Shown here in pieces: positions 50,420 to 60,110 of a DNA stretch of 64,000 nt (positions within the stretch are counted from its first letter, which is position 1; every line of letters begins with the position of its first letter). Made by a program: the position numbers and the translations under genes. The notes beneath the pieces are model-generated. The model made no database searches, had not been told where the DNA came from, and was given only the letters and a program-made list of their open reading frames with translations. Source of the stretch: Bacillota bacterium (GTDB lineage: Bacteria; Bacillota; Clostridia; Christensenellales; UMGS416); the NCBI GenBank assembly GCA_023398815.1, contig JAEWRW010000028.1, positions 62,001-126,000 of the forward strand, in the 5' to 3' direction.

Positions 50420-51049
50420 ATGCCAGCAAACTCCGACCTGATTGATGAGCTGGGTGGGAAGCAAAAAAAGGTTTACCAATACATCAAGAGCTATTCGGAG
50501 GAACACGGGTATCCGCCCTCCGTTCGTGAGATTTGCGCCGCTGTCGGGCTGAAGTCCACCTCGACGGTTCATGGGCACATCAACCGGCTGAAGAAGAAGG
50601 GCCTGCTACGCCGCGACCCGGCCAAGCCCCGCGCCATTGAGATACTGGATGAGGACAACGAAGCGCGGCAGAAGGCCATGACCGTTCCCATCGTCGGGCG
50701 CGTCACCGCCGGTTTGCCCATTCTCGCCTTTGATAACATTGAGGAATACATTCCCCTGCCCGCTTCCTTTGTGCGCGACGAACATTCGTTCGTTCTGAAG
50801 GTGACCGGTGAGAGCATGATCGACGCCGGCATTTATGACGGCGATTACATCGTGGTGCGCCAGCAGAACTACGCTGACGACGGCGACATCGTCGTGGCGC
50901 TGCTTGAGGATGAGGCCACTGTCAAGCGCTTCTTCGTGGATGGCAAGAAAATCCGCCTGCAGCCGGAGAACCCGACGATGGAACCCATCATCGTGGACGA
51001 TGCCAAGATTCTGGGCAAGGTCAGCGGGCTCTTCCGCCGCATCAAATAA
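50420..51049 (+). CDS. lexA: LexA SOS repressor
   Basis: 209 residues. N-terminal winged HTH (YPPSVREICAAVGLKSTSTVHGHINRL), cleavage site Ala97-Gly98 in R-V-T-A-G-L-P, and the Ser132/Lys169 catalytic dyad for RecA-stimulated self-cleavage (GESMIDAGI, TVKRF). Controls the DNA-damage response as a dimer on boxes like the one at 50347. AGGAAAGG precedes the ATG. The 3' end overlaps the convergent ynbB-like gene by 8 bases. Confidence 0.97.
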   Translation: MPANSDLIDELGGKQKKVYQYIKSYSEEHGYPPSVREICAAVGLKSTSTVHGHINRLKKKGLLRRDPAKPRAIEILDEDNEARQKAMTVPIVGRVTAGLPILAFDNIEEYIPLPASFVRDEHSFVLKVTGESMIDAGIYDGDYIVVRQQNYADDGDIVVALLEDEATVKRFFVDGKKIRLQPENPTMEPIIVDDAKILGKVSGLFRRIK

Positions 51050-52319
51050 GCCGGGACACCTGCATCAACAACGCCAATTTGCAATGCTCATAGGTCAAGC
51101 CGCCCTGCAAGTAAGCAATGTAGGGCGGCTTGATTGGCGCATCGGCACTAAGCTCGATGGATGCCCCCTGCACGAAGGTACCCGCCGCCATCACCACGTC
51201 GTTCTGGTAGCCAGGCATGGGCCAGGGCTCGGGCACAACATGGCTATCCACCGGCGAGGCTTGCTGTACGGCCCGGCAGAAGGCCAACAACTTTTCCTCA
51301 TTGTCAAAACGGATGGATTGGGTGATGTCCGAACGCATGTCTTCTGGGCCGGGCATGACGCAATACCCCAACTGCTGATAGACGGCGGCGCTGAGGATTG
51401 CGCCCTTGAGCGCCTGACCCACGGCGTGCGGTGCCAGGAACAGCCCCTGGTAGAATGACAGATAACCCGAAGGCCAACTGCCAACCTCCCGGCCGATGCC
51501 CGGCGCCGTCAGGCGATATTGGATGCGGTCGATGAGACGCGCCTTGCCGGCGATGTAGCCGCCCGTTGGTGCCAAGCCGCCGCCGGGGTTCTTGATGAGC
51601 GACCCCACAATGAGGTCTGCCCCCACGTCAGTAGGCTCGTCCAACTCTGTGAACTCCCCATAGCAGTTATCCACCACCACCGCAATCCCCTGTCGGATTG
51701 AGCGTATGCTACGGATCGCTTCGCTCATCTCCTTGACGGTGACGGCAGTGCGCCAGGCGTAGCCGCGGGAGCGCTGCAGATACACGATGTCGATCGTCGG
51801 GTCATCTGCCAGCGTGCGACAGGCTGCCTCCACATCAATGCGCCCATCGGTGGTCAGCGACAGCGCGGAAAAGCGTGCACCACTCTCCAGCAGGCTCTCA
51901 ATGCCGTTCTCGCAGGACTCGATACCGATGGTTTGCAGCAGCGTGTCGTAGGGCCTGTCGGTGATGCTCAAAATGTGGGACCCACGCTTGGCCACGCCAT
52001 ACAGCGCCAGGGACAGCGCGTGGGTGCCGGAGACCATCTGCGGGCGGACCAGCGCTTCCTCGGTGTGGAAGACCGCAGCAAACAGGCGATCCAGCATGTC
52101 CCGTCCGATGTCGTCATAGCCATAGCCCGTGGTGCCGGCAAAATGGCGGGCCTCCACCCGGCAGGTGCGGAAGGCGTCCAGCACCTTGGCTTGGTTTTGA
52201 AGCTGCACGGCCTCCGCCTTTGCAAACTGGTGTTGCAGCGTTTGCTCGGCCCCCACAACCAGTGCCTGGGCGGCGTCTGAAATGTGCAGTGCGTCAGAGT
52301 ACTCCCTCCGGATTGACAT
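51042..52319 (-). CDS. YnbB-like PLP protein (methionine gamma-lyase/aluminium-resistance family)
   Basis: 425 residues of the cystathionine-lyase-like PLP family often called aluminium resistance protein. H-F-A-G-T-T-G-Y-G-Y-D-D-I-G is near the start and the PLP lysine is in the SLIKNPGGGLAPTGGYIAG loop. The enzymatic role is not established. The ATG at 52319 follows GGGAGGAAT and lies 26 bases inside the 3' end of hfq. It is the last gene of the miaB-mutS-mutL-miaA-hfq operon, a conserved position in Clostridia. Confidence 0.9.
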   Translation of the reverse strand: MSIRREYSDALHISDAAQALVVGAEQTLQHQFAKAEAVQLQNQAKVLDAFRTCRVEARHFAGTTGYGYDDIGRDMLDRLFAAVFHTEEALVRPQMVSGTHALSLALYGVAKRGSHILSITDRPYDTLLQTIGIESCENGIESLLESGARFSALSLTTDGRIDVEAACRTLADDPTIDIVYLQRSRGYAWRTAVTVKEMSEAIRSIRSIRQGIAVVVDNCYGEFTELDEPTDVGADLIVGSLIKNPGGGLAPTGGYIAGKARLIDRIQYRLTAPGIGREVGSWPSGYLSFYQGLFLAPHAVGQALKGAILSAAVYQQLGYCVMPGPEDMRSDITQSIRFDNEEKLLAFCRAVQQASPVDSHVVPEPWPMPGYQNDVVMAAGTFVQGASIELSADAPIKPPYIAYLQGGLTYEHCKLALLMQVSRLI

Positions 52320-52518
52320 GGATTCCTCCCGATGGTGTGATGGCCGCAATGGCTCTTTTGTAGAGAATGGCATGATCCCCCGCCCCACTCCCCCGCACGA
52401 TAATGGCGTTGGCGTCGTGAGCCACGGGGATGGCGAGGATGTCCCGCCCTTCCGTCAGATGAAAATTAACCGGCAAACCCTTGCGGATCAGCCCGTCCAA
52501 CAGTGTACGTTCGTCCAC
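52294..52518 (-). CDS. hfq: Hfq-like RNA chaperone, divergent
   Basis: 74 residues with an Sm fold: N-terminal helix LLDGLIRKG, Sm1 strands P-V-N-F-H-L-T-E-G-R-D-I-L-A and Sm2 ending I-L-Y-K-R-A-I-A-A-I, equivalent to the Hfq YKHAI motif with His replaced by Arg. It has the classical place directly after miaA, which supports the call despite low similarity. It would bind small RNAs and mRNA as a hexamer. GTG start with GGGGGTG upstream. Confidence 0.78.
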   Translation of the reverse strand: MDERTLLDGLIRKGLPVNFHLTEGRDILAIPVAHDANAIIVRGSGAGDHAILYKRAIAAITPSGGIHVNPEGVL

Positions 52519-52535
52519 GGTACGTCACCCCCGGC

Positions 52536-53462
52536 TCATTCTATGCCCAGGGTGGGGCAAATATAGCCCAGAGCCGCGTCAACCAGCCCTTCTGCGGTCG
52601 GTGGGGCGTCGATGTCCAGCCAGTGGATGGCCGGTTCCCGGCGAAACCAGGTCATCTGTCGTTTGGCGTACCGCCGGCTCCCGCGCTTGATTTCTTCCAC
52701 CGCCTCAGCAAGTGAGGCAGCACCGTTCAGATGGGCCAGAATCTCTTTGTAGCCGATGGCCTGCGCCGCTGTTTGGGAGAGGGCGCCTGCTGCCAACGAC
52801 CGCACTTCGCCCAACAATCCCTGTTCCATCATGCGGTCCACCCGCCGGTCGATGCGGGCATACAGGGCGTCACGGTCTGCCGCGCACAAACCCAGCCAAG
52901 CCAGGCGATAAAGCGGCTCCCTAGCGAAAACGGTGCGTTCCTCCCCAGCAGGCGAGGCTTCCAGCGCACGGATGACACGTTTGACGTTGTTGGGGTGGAT
53001 TTCTGCCGCCAACGCTGGCGATCTCTCAGCCAGCAGCCGGTGCAAGGCCTCCGGGCCTTCCTGCTCGGCCAAAGAGGCCCACTGCTGACGCTGGGCAGGG
53101 TCGGGCGGCTGGTCTGTAAAGTCCAGCGGGTAAACGACGGCGTTGATGTAGAGCCCCGTGCCGCCGCAGAGGATGGGCAGATGTCCCCGTGCCACGATCT
53201 CATCGATGCAGAGACGCGCCTGCTGCTGGTAGAGCTGCACGCTGTAGCTTTCGCTTGGGGCAACGACATCCAGCATGTGGTGGGCAATCCCCTGCCGCTC
53301 TTCGAGTGTGGGCTTGGCGGTACCTACGTTCATGCCTCGGTACACCTGCATGGAGTCGGCGGAGACGATCTCTCCGCCCAGTTTTTTTGCCAGCTCCACC
53401 GCCAGCGCGGTTTTGCCCGTTGCTGTGGGGCCGCAGAGCACGACCAGCCTCGTCTTCCTCAT
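52536..53462 (-). CDS. miaA: tRNA dimethylallyltransferase
   Basis: Adds the isopentenyl group to A37 of tRNAs reading U-starting codons; MiaB, encoded in the same operon, then thiomethylates it. 308 residues with P-loop GPTATGKTALA, the D-S-M-Q-V-Y-R-G motif, and G-G-T-G-L-Y-I as typical segments, plus the C-terminal R-R-Y-A-K-R-Q-M-T-W-F-R. Its ATG overlaps the mutL stop by 4 bases. Confidence 0.97.
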   Translation of the reverse strand: MRKTRLVVLCGPTATGKTALAVELAKKLGGEIVSADSMQVYRGMNVGTAKPTLEERQGIAHHMLDVVAPSESYSVQLYQQQARLCIDEIVARGHLPILCGGTGLYINAVVYPLDFTDQPPDPAQRQQWASLAEQEGPEALHRLLAERSPALAAEIHPNNVKRVIRALEASPAGEERTVFAREPLYRLAWLGLCAADRDALYARIDRRVDRMMEQGLLGEVRSLAAGALSQTAAQAIGYKEILAHLNGAASLAEAVEEIKRGSRRYAKRQMTWFRREPAIHWLDIDAPPTAEGLVDAALGYICPTLGIE

Positions 53463-55390
53463 GTACGCTTGAAATGCCGGTCCAAGGCACTTTTCTCCAT
53501 AGCCAGTGCAAAGGGTCGGCCATGGGGGCAGGTCAGGGGTGTGCCTTCGGCACGGATGAGCCCAAGCAAGGTCTTGAGCTCGTCGTTCGTGAGTCTGTCG
53601 CCAGCCTTCACAGCCCGCTTGCAGGCCATGGACATGATCTTCTCACGCTTCAACTCGACCGTGCGCACCGAGCGGTCATCTGCCAGTAAGTCAACGATGT
53701 TGAGCAGCAGATCCTGCACCTGTGGCTGCCCCAATATCATGGGGACGGCGCGAATCTGATAGGAAAGACGACCGTATTCCTCCACCTCAAACCCCAGCTG
53801 CGCCAGCAATTCCAGGTTCTCGTCGATGATGGCCTTCGCCTCGAAGGTGACCTGAATGGTCTGTGGCACGAGGAGCTTCTGGGAGACGGTTTCTTGCCGC
53901 TCCAGCCGCGTCAAATACCGGTCGTACCACAGCCGCTCATGGGCGGCATGCTGGTCGATGATGAAGAGTTTGTCCCCGGCTTGCAACACGGCGTAGACCC
54001 CGAACGCCTGCCCCAGCAGCGTAATCTCCTCCTGCGGAGGCAGGAAGGGCTCCTGCGCAGGGGGCTGTTGGGCTGCGGTGTTTGGGATGGAGGGCCGCTG
54101 CATGAGCGTCGTGGGCGTGGCAGCTCGGCCACTCCAACCAGAGCTCCGCAGGGCGGCCTGCACGCTCTCCGTCAGTCGGCTGACCGTCTCGCTCACGCTC
54201 TCCGTTCGTTGCGTTGGTGGCTGTTCCTCCCTAGCGGCATCGCCGCCCACCGGAGGAACAAACGACGCAAAAGGCAGCGCCACTTGAGGCACTTCCTCTT
54301 TTGTGATGGCTTGCTGCATCGGCTGCGAAACCATCTCCCGCACTTCCTGTTGCAACTCCCGCTGCAACGGACTCCAGGGGATGGTTTGGGCTTTCAACCG
54401 CTCCAACGCCTGGGAGACGGCCGTCTCCAGCAGGTATTTCACCGCCGGCTCGTTGACAAAACGTACCTGCAACTTGTTTGGATGGACGTTGACGTCGACC
54501 TCGCCCGCCGGTACATTGAGGTTCAGCACAAAGCCGGGGTAACGCTTGCTTTCCAGCGTGCCACCGTACAGCCTCTCCACAATGGCCGCAAAACCGTAAT
54601 GGGTGATGTTGCGGCCGTTGACCATCAGAATCTGGTGGCCGCGGTTGCCGCGGGCGTTGGCGGGGGCAAAGAGCGCACCCTGCAGCGACATGGTTTCGGT
54701 GTGGCGCTCCACTGGCAGGAGTCCATCGGCAATCTCCCGCCCGAAGATGGTATAGATGGCATTGACCAGATTGCCATCGCCGGTGCTGTGGTAGATGACC
54801 TTGTCGTTGCTGATGAACTTGATGGACACCGCCGGGTTGGCCAGAATGAGCCGCAGCAGTGTGGAGCTGACGTAGCCCGCCTCAGTCGATGGCTTGGCCA
54901 GAAACTTCAAACGCGCCGGCGTGTTGTAGAAGAGGTTGCGTACCAGAATGGTCGTGCCGTCGGGGCAGCCGTAGTCGGTCAGGCTCTGCTTCTGCCCGCC
55001 GTGGATGACCATGCGCACACCTGCGGGCTGGGCGGCGGGCTTGGTGGTGATCTCCAGTTTGGAGACCGCCGCGACGCTGTACAGCGCTTCGCCACGAAAG
55101 CCAAGCTGTTGGATGTTGTAGAGGTCGTCTAGCTTCTGTATCTTGCTGGTGGCATGGCGCAGGAAGGCCAGCTCCACCTCGTCGGCTGCAATGCCACCGC
55201 CGTTATCGGTGACACGCAGCGACTCGATGCCGCCCTCTCGAATCTCAACTGTAACGAACGTACTGCCCGCGTCGATGGAGTTCTCTACCAGTTCCTTGAT
55301 GACCGAAGAGGGCCGCTCGACAACCTCGCCTGCGGCAATCTTCTGGGCAATGCTTTCCTCCAGCAGATGGATGTGTGCCATATCAGTCAA
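53459..55390 (-). CDS. mutL: DNA mismatch repair protein MutL
   Basis: 643 residues. GHKL ATPase N-terminus (NSIDAGS, DNGGGI, GFRGEAL), a Gln/Pro-rich linker of about 110 residues, and a C-terminal endonuclease domain with the D-Q-H-A-A-H-E-R motif and the C-P-H-G-R-P metal motif. It is therefore the nicking form found in bacteria without MutH. It overlaps mutS by 8 bases and miaA by 4. Confidence 0.97.
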   Translation of the reverse strand: MTDMAHIHLLEESIAQKIAAGEVVERPSSVIKELVENSIDAGSTFVTVEIREGGIESLRVTDNGGGIAADEVELAFLRHATSKIQKLDDLYNIQQLGFRGEALYSVAAVSKLEITTKPAAQPAGVRMVIHGGQKQSLTDYGCPDGTTILVRNLFYNTPARLKFLAKPSTEAGYVSSTLLRLILANPAVSIKFISNDKVIYHSTGDGNLVNAIYTIFGREIADGLLPVERHTETMSLQGALFAPANARGNRGHQILMVNGRNITHYGFAAIVERLYGGTLESKRYPGFVLNLNVPAGEVDVNVHPNKLQVRFVNEPAVKYLLETAVSQALERLKAQTIPWSPLQRELQQEVREMVSQPMQQAITKEEVPQVALPFASFVPPVGGDAAREEQPPTQRTESVSETVSRLTESVQAALRSSGWSGRAATPTTLMQRPSIPNTAAQQPPAQEPFLPPQEEITLLGQAFGVYAVLQAGDKLFIIDQHAAHERLWYDRYLTRLERQETVSQKLLVPQTIQVTFEAKAIIDENLELLAQLGFEVEEYGRLSYQIRAVPMILGQPQVQDLLLNIVDLLADDRSVRTVELKREKIMSMACKRAVKAGDRLTNDELKTLLGLIRAEGTPLTCPHGRPFALAMEKSALDRHFKRT

Positions 55391-58010
55391 TCTTCTCCAT
55401 GCGCTGCTTCAAGCGGTTCAGTAGGTACAGCGCGTCGATGGGGGCGGTGGTGCTGATGTCCAGGGCGTGAATCTCCTCCAGAATCGGTGCATAGGGCACG
55501 ACGTCGAGGAAGTTCATCTGGCTTTGCTCTCTGCGTCGGGCGTTCAGGTTCTCGGCGGTCTGGCCGGCACTGCGCTGCACGCCGCTCTTGCTGATGTCGG
55601 CGGCTTCTAGGAGGGAGAGAATCTCCCGCGCGCGCAGCAGCACTTCCTGGGGGAAGCCAGCCATGCCTGCCACGTGGATACCGAAGCTCTTATCCGCCCC
55701 GCCGCGTACCACCCGCCGCAGGAAGATAACGTCCTCCCCCTGCTCCTTGACCGACATGCAGTAGTTCTTGACCCCCTGCACACGATCCTCCAGTTCTGTG
55801 AGCTCGTGGTAGTGGGTGGCAAAAAGCGTCTTGGCGCCCACCTTGTTGGCGTCACACAGGTACTCCACCACGGCCCAGGCAATGCTCAAGCCGTCGTAGG
55901 TGCTGGTACCACGGCCAATCTCATCAAGGATGACGAGGCTGTTGCGGGTGGCACGGTTCAGGATCGCGGCGACCTCGCTCATCTCCACCATGAAGGTACT
56001 CTGCCCCAGAAAGAGGTCGTCACTGGCACCCACGCGGGTGAAGATGCGGTCGGTGATGGCGATGTTGGCGCTGCGCGCCGGCACGAAGCACCCAATGTGG
56101 GCCATCAGGGTCAGCAAGGCCACCTGCCGCAGGTAGGTGCTCTTGCCCGCCATGTTGGAGCCGGTCAGAATGAGAAAGCGGTTCTGGCCCTGATCCAGTA
56201 ATGTGTTGTTGGGCACGAACTGCTGGCTGCCGATGGCGCGTTCCACCACCGGGTGGCGGCCGTCGACGATCTGGATGACGCCGTCGGTGTTGAGCTCCGG
56301 CCGCACGTATTGGCTGCGCATGGCAAGGCGGGCAAAGGAATGCAGCACATCGAGGGCGGCCAAGGCCCCGGAGGTTTGCTGCATGCGCTGGATTTCGCGC
56401 TCCAACGCCTCGCGGATCTCGCCGAAGAGCTGTTGCTCCAGCTTGATGCTGCGCTCCTCGGCGTGGAGAATGGTATCCTCCAGCTCCTTGAGCTCGGGGG
56501 TGATGAAGCGCTCGGCATTGGCAAGAGTCTGCTTGCGCTGGTAGCGGTAGGGCACCTGCTCCAGGTTGGAACGGGTGACCTCGATGTAGTAACCGAATAC
56601 CTTGTTGAAGCCGATGCGCAGGTTCTTGATGCCCGTGGCGTCACGCTCCGACACTTCCATCTGTGCGATGACATCCCGCGCGTGGGAAAAGGTGTTGCGC
56701 AGTCGGTCAAGCTCCCCGTGGTACCCCTCGCGCAGGAAGCCGCCCTCTCGCAAGATGGCGGGCGGGGTATCGGCGATGGACGCCGATAGCAACGCACACA
56801 CGTCCTCCAAGGGGTCAATGAGGCCGTTGAGCTCCACGAGCAGTGGCGCATCGCAGGCGGCAAGCTGCTCCTTCAGCGCGGGCAGCACCGCCAGCGACTG
56901 CCCCATGGCCACGCAGTCCCGCGGGTTCAGCGTGCCGTAGGAGATCTTGCAGGCGATGCGCTCGATATCTTTGACCTTGCCCAGCAAATCGTTGAGAGCG
57001 TCGCAGAGCATGGGGGCATCCTTCAGTGTCTGCACCGCATCGAGGCGGGCGTTGATGGAAAAGAGCGACTGCAAGGGCTGATCCAGCCAATTGCGCAGCA
57101 TACGCGCGCCCATGGCGGTAGCCGTGTCGTCCAGCATCCACAGCAGGGAGCCTTTGCGTGTGCCACCGCGCAAGGTCTGGGTCAACTCCAGGTTGCGCCG
57201 GGCTACGTTGTCGATGAGCATGTATTGCTGCAGCTCGTAAACCCCGATGTGGTTGATGTGCGTCAGTGCGTTCTTTTGCGTCTCATTCAGGTAGTGCATC
57301 AGCGCGCCGGCGGCACACAGCGCATGGGTAGAAAGCTCTGCCACGGCGGACGCACCAAACCGACCGGCGATGAGCATCCCGGCCGCTTCCGCCTCAAAGG
57401 CCTGCGCTTCATAGGGCCCGACGGGCCAGGGCAGCAGCTTGGCGAAGTACTCCACCCCTTGAGAGTAGAGGAACAGGTCAGTGTTGACCAGCAACTCCCG
57501 CGGATGAATGCGCAGGAGTTCATCGATGAGCCCGGTGCCAGCTAGGTCCACCGTCGTCGTCTGAAAGCTCCCAGTGGAGACATCCACACAGGCCAGCCCC
57601 ACCCGTTCCCCATCGAGGTAGAGCGCCACGATGTAATTGTTTGTCTTTTCATCGAGCAGTGACGACTCAATGACCGTGCCAGGGGTGACGATGCGGATGA
57701 CGTCCCGCTCCACTAGGCCCGGTGAGGTCTCGGGGTCAGTCAGCTGCTCGCAGATGGCGACCTTGTACCCCTTGTCGATCAATCGGCTGATGTACTGATC
57801 GACCGAGTGAAAAGGCACGCCGCACATGGGGGCCCGCTCGGCCAGGCCGCAGTCTCGTCCGGTCAGAGTGAGATCCAGCTCCCGCGAGGCGAGCAAAGCG
57901 TCGTCGAAGAACATCTCATAGAAATCACCCAAGCGAAAGAAGAGCAGACTGTCCTTGTACTGCTCCTTCAACTGCATGTACTGCTGCATCATCGGTGATA
58001 ACTTTGACAT
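55383..58010 (-). CDS. mutS: DNA mismatch repair protein MutS
   Basis: 875 residues, full length. The mismatch-reading F-Y-E motif is in LLFFRLGDFYEMFFDDA near residue 35; Walker A is GSNMAGKSTYLRQ, followed by the D-E-I-G-R-G-T-S-T-Y-D-G Walker B/signature region and the T-H-Y-H-E-L switch. The ATG at 58010 follows GAAGGGGAACCG; an earlier in-frame start lies inside the miaB end. Confidence 0.98.
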   Translation of the reverse strand: MSKLSPMMQQYMQLKEQYKDSLLFFRLGDFYEMFFDDALLASRELDLTLTGRDCGLAERAPMCGVPFHSVDQYISRLIDKGYKVAICEQLTDPETSPGLVERDVIRIVTPGTVIESSLLDEKTNNYIVALYLDGERVGLACVDVSTGSFQTTTVDLAGTGLIDELLRIHPRELLVNTDLFLYSQGVEYFAKLLPWPVGPYEAQAFEAEAAGMLIAGRFGASAVAELSTHALCAAGALMHYLNETQKNALTHINHIGVYELQQYMLIDNVARRNLELTQTLRGGTRKGSLLWMLDDTATAMGARMLRNWLDQPLQSLFSINARLDAVQTLKDAPMLCDALNDLLGKVKDIERIACKISYGTLNPRDCVAMGQSLAVLPALKEQLAACDAPLLVELNGLIDPLEDVCALLSASIADTPPAILREGGFLREGYHGELDRLRNTFSHARDVIAQMEVSERDATGIKNLRIGFNKVFGYYIEVTRSNLEQVPYRYQRKQTLANAERFITPELKELEDTILHAEERSIKLEQQLFGEIREALEREIQRMQQTSGALAALDVLHSFARLAMRSQYVRPELNTDGVIQIVDGRHPVVERAIGSQQFVPNNTLLDQGQNRFLILTGSNMAGKSTYLRQVALLTLMAHIGCFVPARSANIAITDRIFTRVGASDDLFLGQSTFMVEMSEVAAILNRATRNSLVILDEIGRGTSTYDGLSIAWAVVEYLCDANKVGAKTLFATHYHELTELEDRVQGVKNYCMSVKEQGEDVIFLRRVVRGGADKSFGIHVAGMAGFPQEVLLRAREILSLLEAADISKSGVQRSAGQTAENLNARRREQSQMNFLDVVPYAPILEEIHALDISTTAPIDALYLLNRLKQRMEKID

Positions 58011-58020
58011 CGGTTCCCCT

Positions 58021-59412
58021 TCAGACCAGCCGGCCAACGAGTGTGTTTGCCATGGCTTTGGTGATTTCCACAGTCACGACGCTGCCAATGAGCGACTCTG
58101 GCCCTTCCAGGTTGACCATGCGCCCGCCATCGGTGCGGCCGCAGACCTGGTCGGCCCGCTTGCGGCTGGGCGACTCCACCAACACCAACTGACGGGTACC
58201 AACAACCGCCTTATCCAGCCGGGCGGAGATATCCTTCTGCAGGTCATTAAGGCGGCGCAGACGTTCCTTTTTCACCACTTCGGGCACCTGCTCAGCCATG
58301 GTGCTGGCTGGCGTGCCAGACCGGCGTGAATACTGGAACGTGAAAGCCGACTGATACCTCACGGTCTCCACCAAGTCCAGCGTACGTTGGAAATCGTCTT
58401 CGGTTTCCCCGGGGAAGCCAACGATGATATCGGTGGTGAGGCCGATGCCCGGCATGGCCGCGCGAAGTTTGCGCACGATTTCAAGATACTGGGCGGCGTC
58501 ATAGCGGCGGTTCATTCGGCGAAGTATGCCGTCACTGCCAGACTGCACCGGCAGGTGCAGTTGCTTGCAAACAATGGAGGATGCTGCCATCGTCTCAATG
58601 AGCTCGTCGGACAGATCCTTTGGGTGGGATGTCATAAAACGGATGCGCTGTAGTCCCTCAGCCTCTCGCTCAATACGCCTCAGTAGAGTTGGGAACCGAG
58701 TGTCTCCTTCGCTGCCGTAGGAGTTGACGTTCTGCCCGAGAAGTGTCACTTCCCGCACGCCCTGGGCGGCCAAGGAACGCACCTCCACCACGATGTCGTC
58801 GGGGTGTCGGCTGCGCTCCCGCCCGCGAACATAGGGTACGATGCAGTAGGCGCAGTAATTGTCACACCCGTACATGATGGTAACAAACGCGCTGACCGAG
58901 GGGTCGCGCAGCATGGGGACCCCTTCCACCACCACGGGCGGGGTGGTATCCACAGCAGCAACAGGGTCACTCCCCTGGGCCGCAGCCAGCAGCAGGGTGG
59001 GCAATTCATGCAGGTTCTGGGTGCCAAAGACGAGATCAACGTGCTTCATCTTCTGGAGCAAGCGTTCCGCCGCGCCCTCCTGCTGGGTCATGCACCCGCA
59101 GACGCCGAGGATCGTGTCGGGCTTCTCGCGCTTCACCAGAGCTAGGTGGCCAATGTTCCCCAGGATGCGGTTCTCGGCATGCTCCCGCACGCAGCAGGTG
59201 TTGACTAAAATAACGTCAGCTAGCCGCGGCTCGTCCGTTGGAGCCATGCCCATGGCCGACAACATGCCCGCCAACTTTTCAGAATCGTGGGCGTTCATCT
59301 GGCACCCATAGGTGTCGATGTAGTAAAACTTGCCTGCAAAACGCTCCTGCGCCTGGGTCAGTTGGCCCTCCCGCTTCCCACTTTCAAAGTGCTCCACTGT
59401 ACCGAACGCCAT
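58021..59412 (-). CDS. miaB: tRNA-2-methylthio-N6-dimethylallyladenosine synthase
   Basis: A radical-SAM methylthiotransferase acting on the MiaA product at A37. 463 residues: the UPF0004 domain (IDTYGCQMNAHDSE, NTCCVREHAE, GVCGCM with three cluster Cys), the radical-SAM motif C-D-N-Y-C-A-Y-C with G-R-E-R-S-R after it, and a C-terminal TRAM domain. First gene of the minus-strand operon, with a good promoter upstream. Confidence 0.97.
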   Translation of the reverse strand: MAFGTVEHFESGKREGQLTQAQERFAGKFYYIDTYGCQMNAHDSEKLAGMLSAMGMAPTDEPRLADVILVNTCCVREHAENRILGNIGHLALVKREKPDTILGVCGCMTQQEGAAERLLQKMKHVDLVFGTQNLHELPTLLLAAAQGSDPVAAVDTTPPVVVEGVPMLRDPSVSAFVTIMYGCDNYCAYCIVPYVRGRERSRHPDDIVVEVRSLAAQGVREVTLLGQNVNSYGSEGDTRFPTLLRRIEREAEGLQRIRFMTSHPKDLSDELIETMAASSIVCKQLHLPVQSGSDGILRRMNRRYDAAQYLEIVRKLRAAMPGIGLTTDIIVGFPGETEDDFQRTLDLVETVRYQSAFTFQYSRRSGTPASTMAEQVPEVVKKERLRRLNDLQKDISARLDKAVVGTRQLVLVESPSRKRADQVCGRTDGGRMVNLEGPESLIGSVVTVEITKAMANTLVGRLV

Positions 59413-59442
59413 GACTCACCATCCATTCCTTGTATACCAACC

Positions 59443-59471
59443 ATTATAAGACCTCTACATCCGGTATGCAA
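59443..59471 (-). promoter_or_regulatory. Promoter of the miaB-mutSL operon
   Basis: Read on minus: TTGCAT (59471-59466), a 17-bp spacer and TATAAT (59448-59443), 31 bases upstream of the miaB ATG. Confidence 0.85.
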
Positions 59472-59477
59472 GGCAGG

Positions 59478-60050
59478 TCAATTGAGTTCGTCCAGCGTCA
59501 GCTCAAAGCTGGGGGCAAACTCCCGCAGGAAGTAATCAACCTCGGGCATCCCCAGGGTATCCAAGTCACGCCGGATGGTTTGCATGGCACGCTCAAACTC
59601 CCGGTTTCCGGCCTTCAGTTCCTCCAGGCACTTGAGGTAGGCACACAGCTTGTCGGCGGCCTTCATGAGGTCGTGGGCCTCCCCCGGCTGCTGGATGAGG
59701 AGTGGACGGTAGGCCTCTTGCAATTCCTCGGGCAACATGCCCAGTATCTTGTTCTGAGCAATGTCTTCCAGCCGCTTATAGGAGCCGCGGATGTCAGGGC
59801 TGAAGTATTTGATGGGGGTAGCCAGGTCGCCGGTGATGACCTCACTGGCCTCATGGAAGACGGCCAGCACCGCCACCTCGTTGGCATCCACATTGCCCCC
59901 AAAATGACGGTTGCGGATGGTTGCCAGGGCATGGCCAATCATGGCGACCTGCAGGCTGTGTTCCTGAATGTTCTCCGGCTGGGTGTTGCGCATGAGGCCC
60001 CAGCGCAGGATGTGTTTCATCCGCCCCAGGTAGGCAAAAAAGTGACTCAT
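59478..60050 (-). CDS. YfbR-like 5'-deoxynucleotidase, HD-superfamily
   Basis: 190 residues closely following E. coli YfbR: H-I-L-R-W-G-L-M-R-N-T, E-H-S (His31), the E-V-I-T-G-D-L-A-T-P-I-K-Y segment, and A-D-K-L (Asp133). The metal-binding HD dyad is His66-Glu67, so the second residue is Glu in place of Asp; metal binding is probably kept. YfbR removes phosphate from dNMPs. The ATG at 60050 follows GGGAGGTGCCC. Confidence 0.88.
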   Translation of the reverse strand: MSHFFAYLGRMKHILRWGLMRNTQPENIQEHSLQVAMIGHALATIRNRHFGGNVDANEVAVLAVFHEASEVITGDLATPIKYFSPDIRGSYKRLEDIAQNKILGMLPEELQEAYRPLLIQQPGEAHDLMKAADKLCAYLKCLEELKAGNREFERAMQTIRRDLDTLGMPEVDYFLREFAPSFELTLDELN

Positions 60051-60067
60051 AGTGGGCACCTCCCATA

Positions 60068-60096
60068 TTGACAAGGCAGAAAGAAGCTGTTACGAT
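60068..60096 (+). promoter_or_regulatory. Promoter of the TPP riboswitch-thiT transcript
   Basis: TTGACA (60068-60073), a 17-bp spacer and TACGAT (60091-60096), close upstream of the aptamer. Confidence 0.8.
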
Positions 60097-60110
60097 GACA
60101 CAAAATAATG

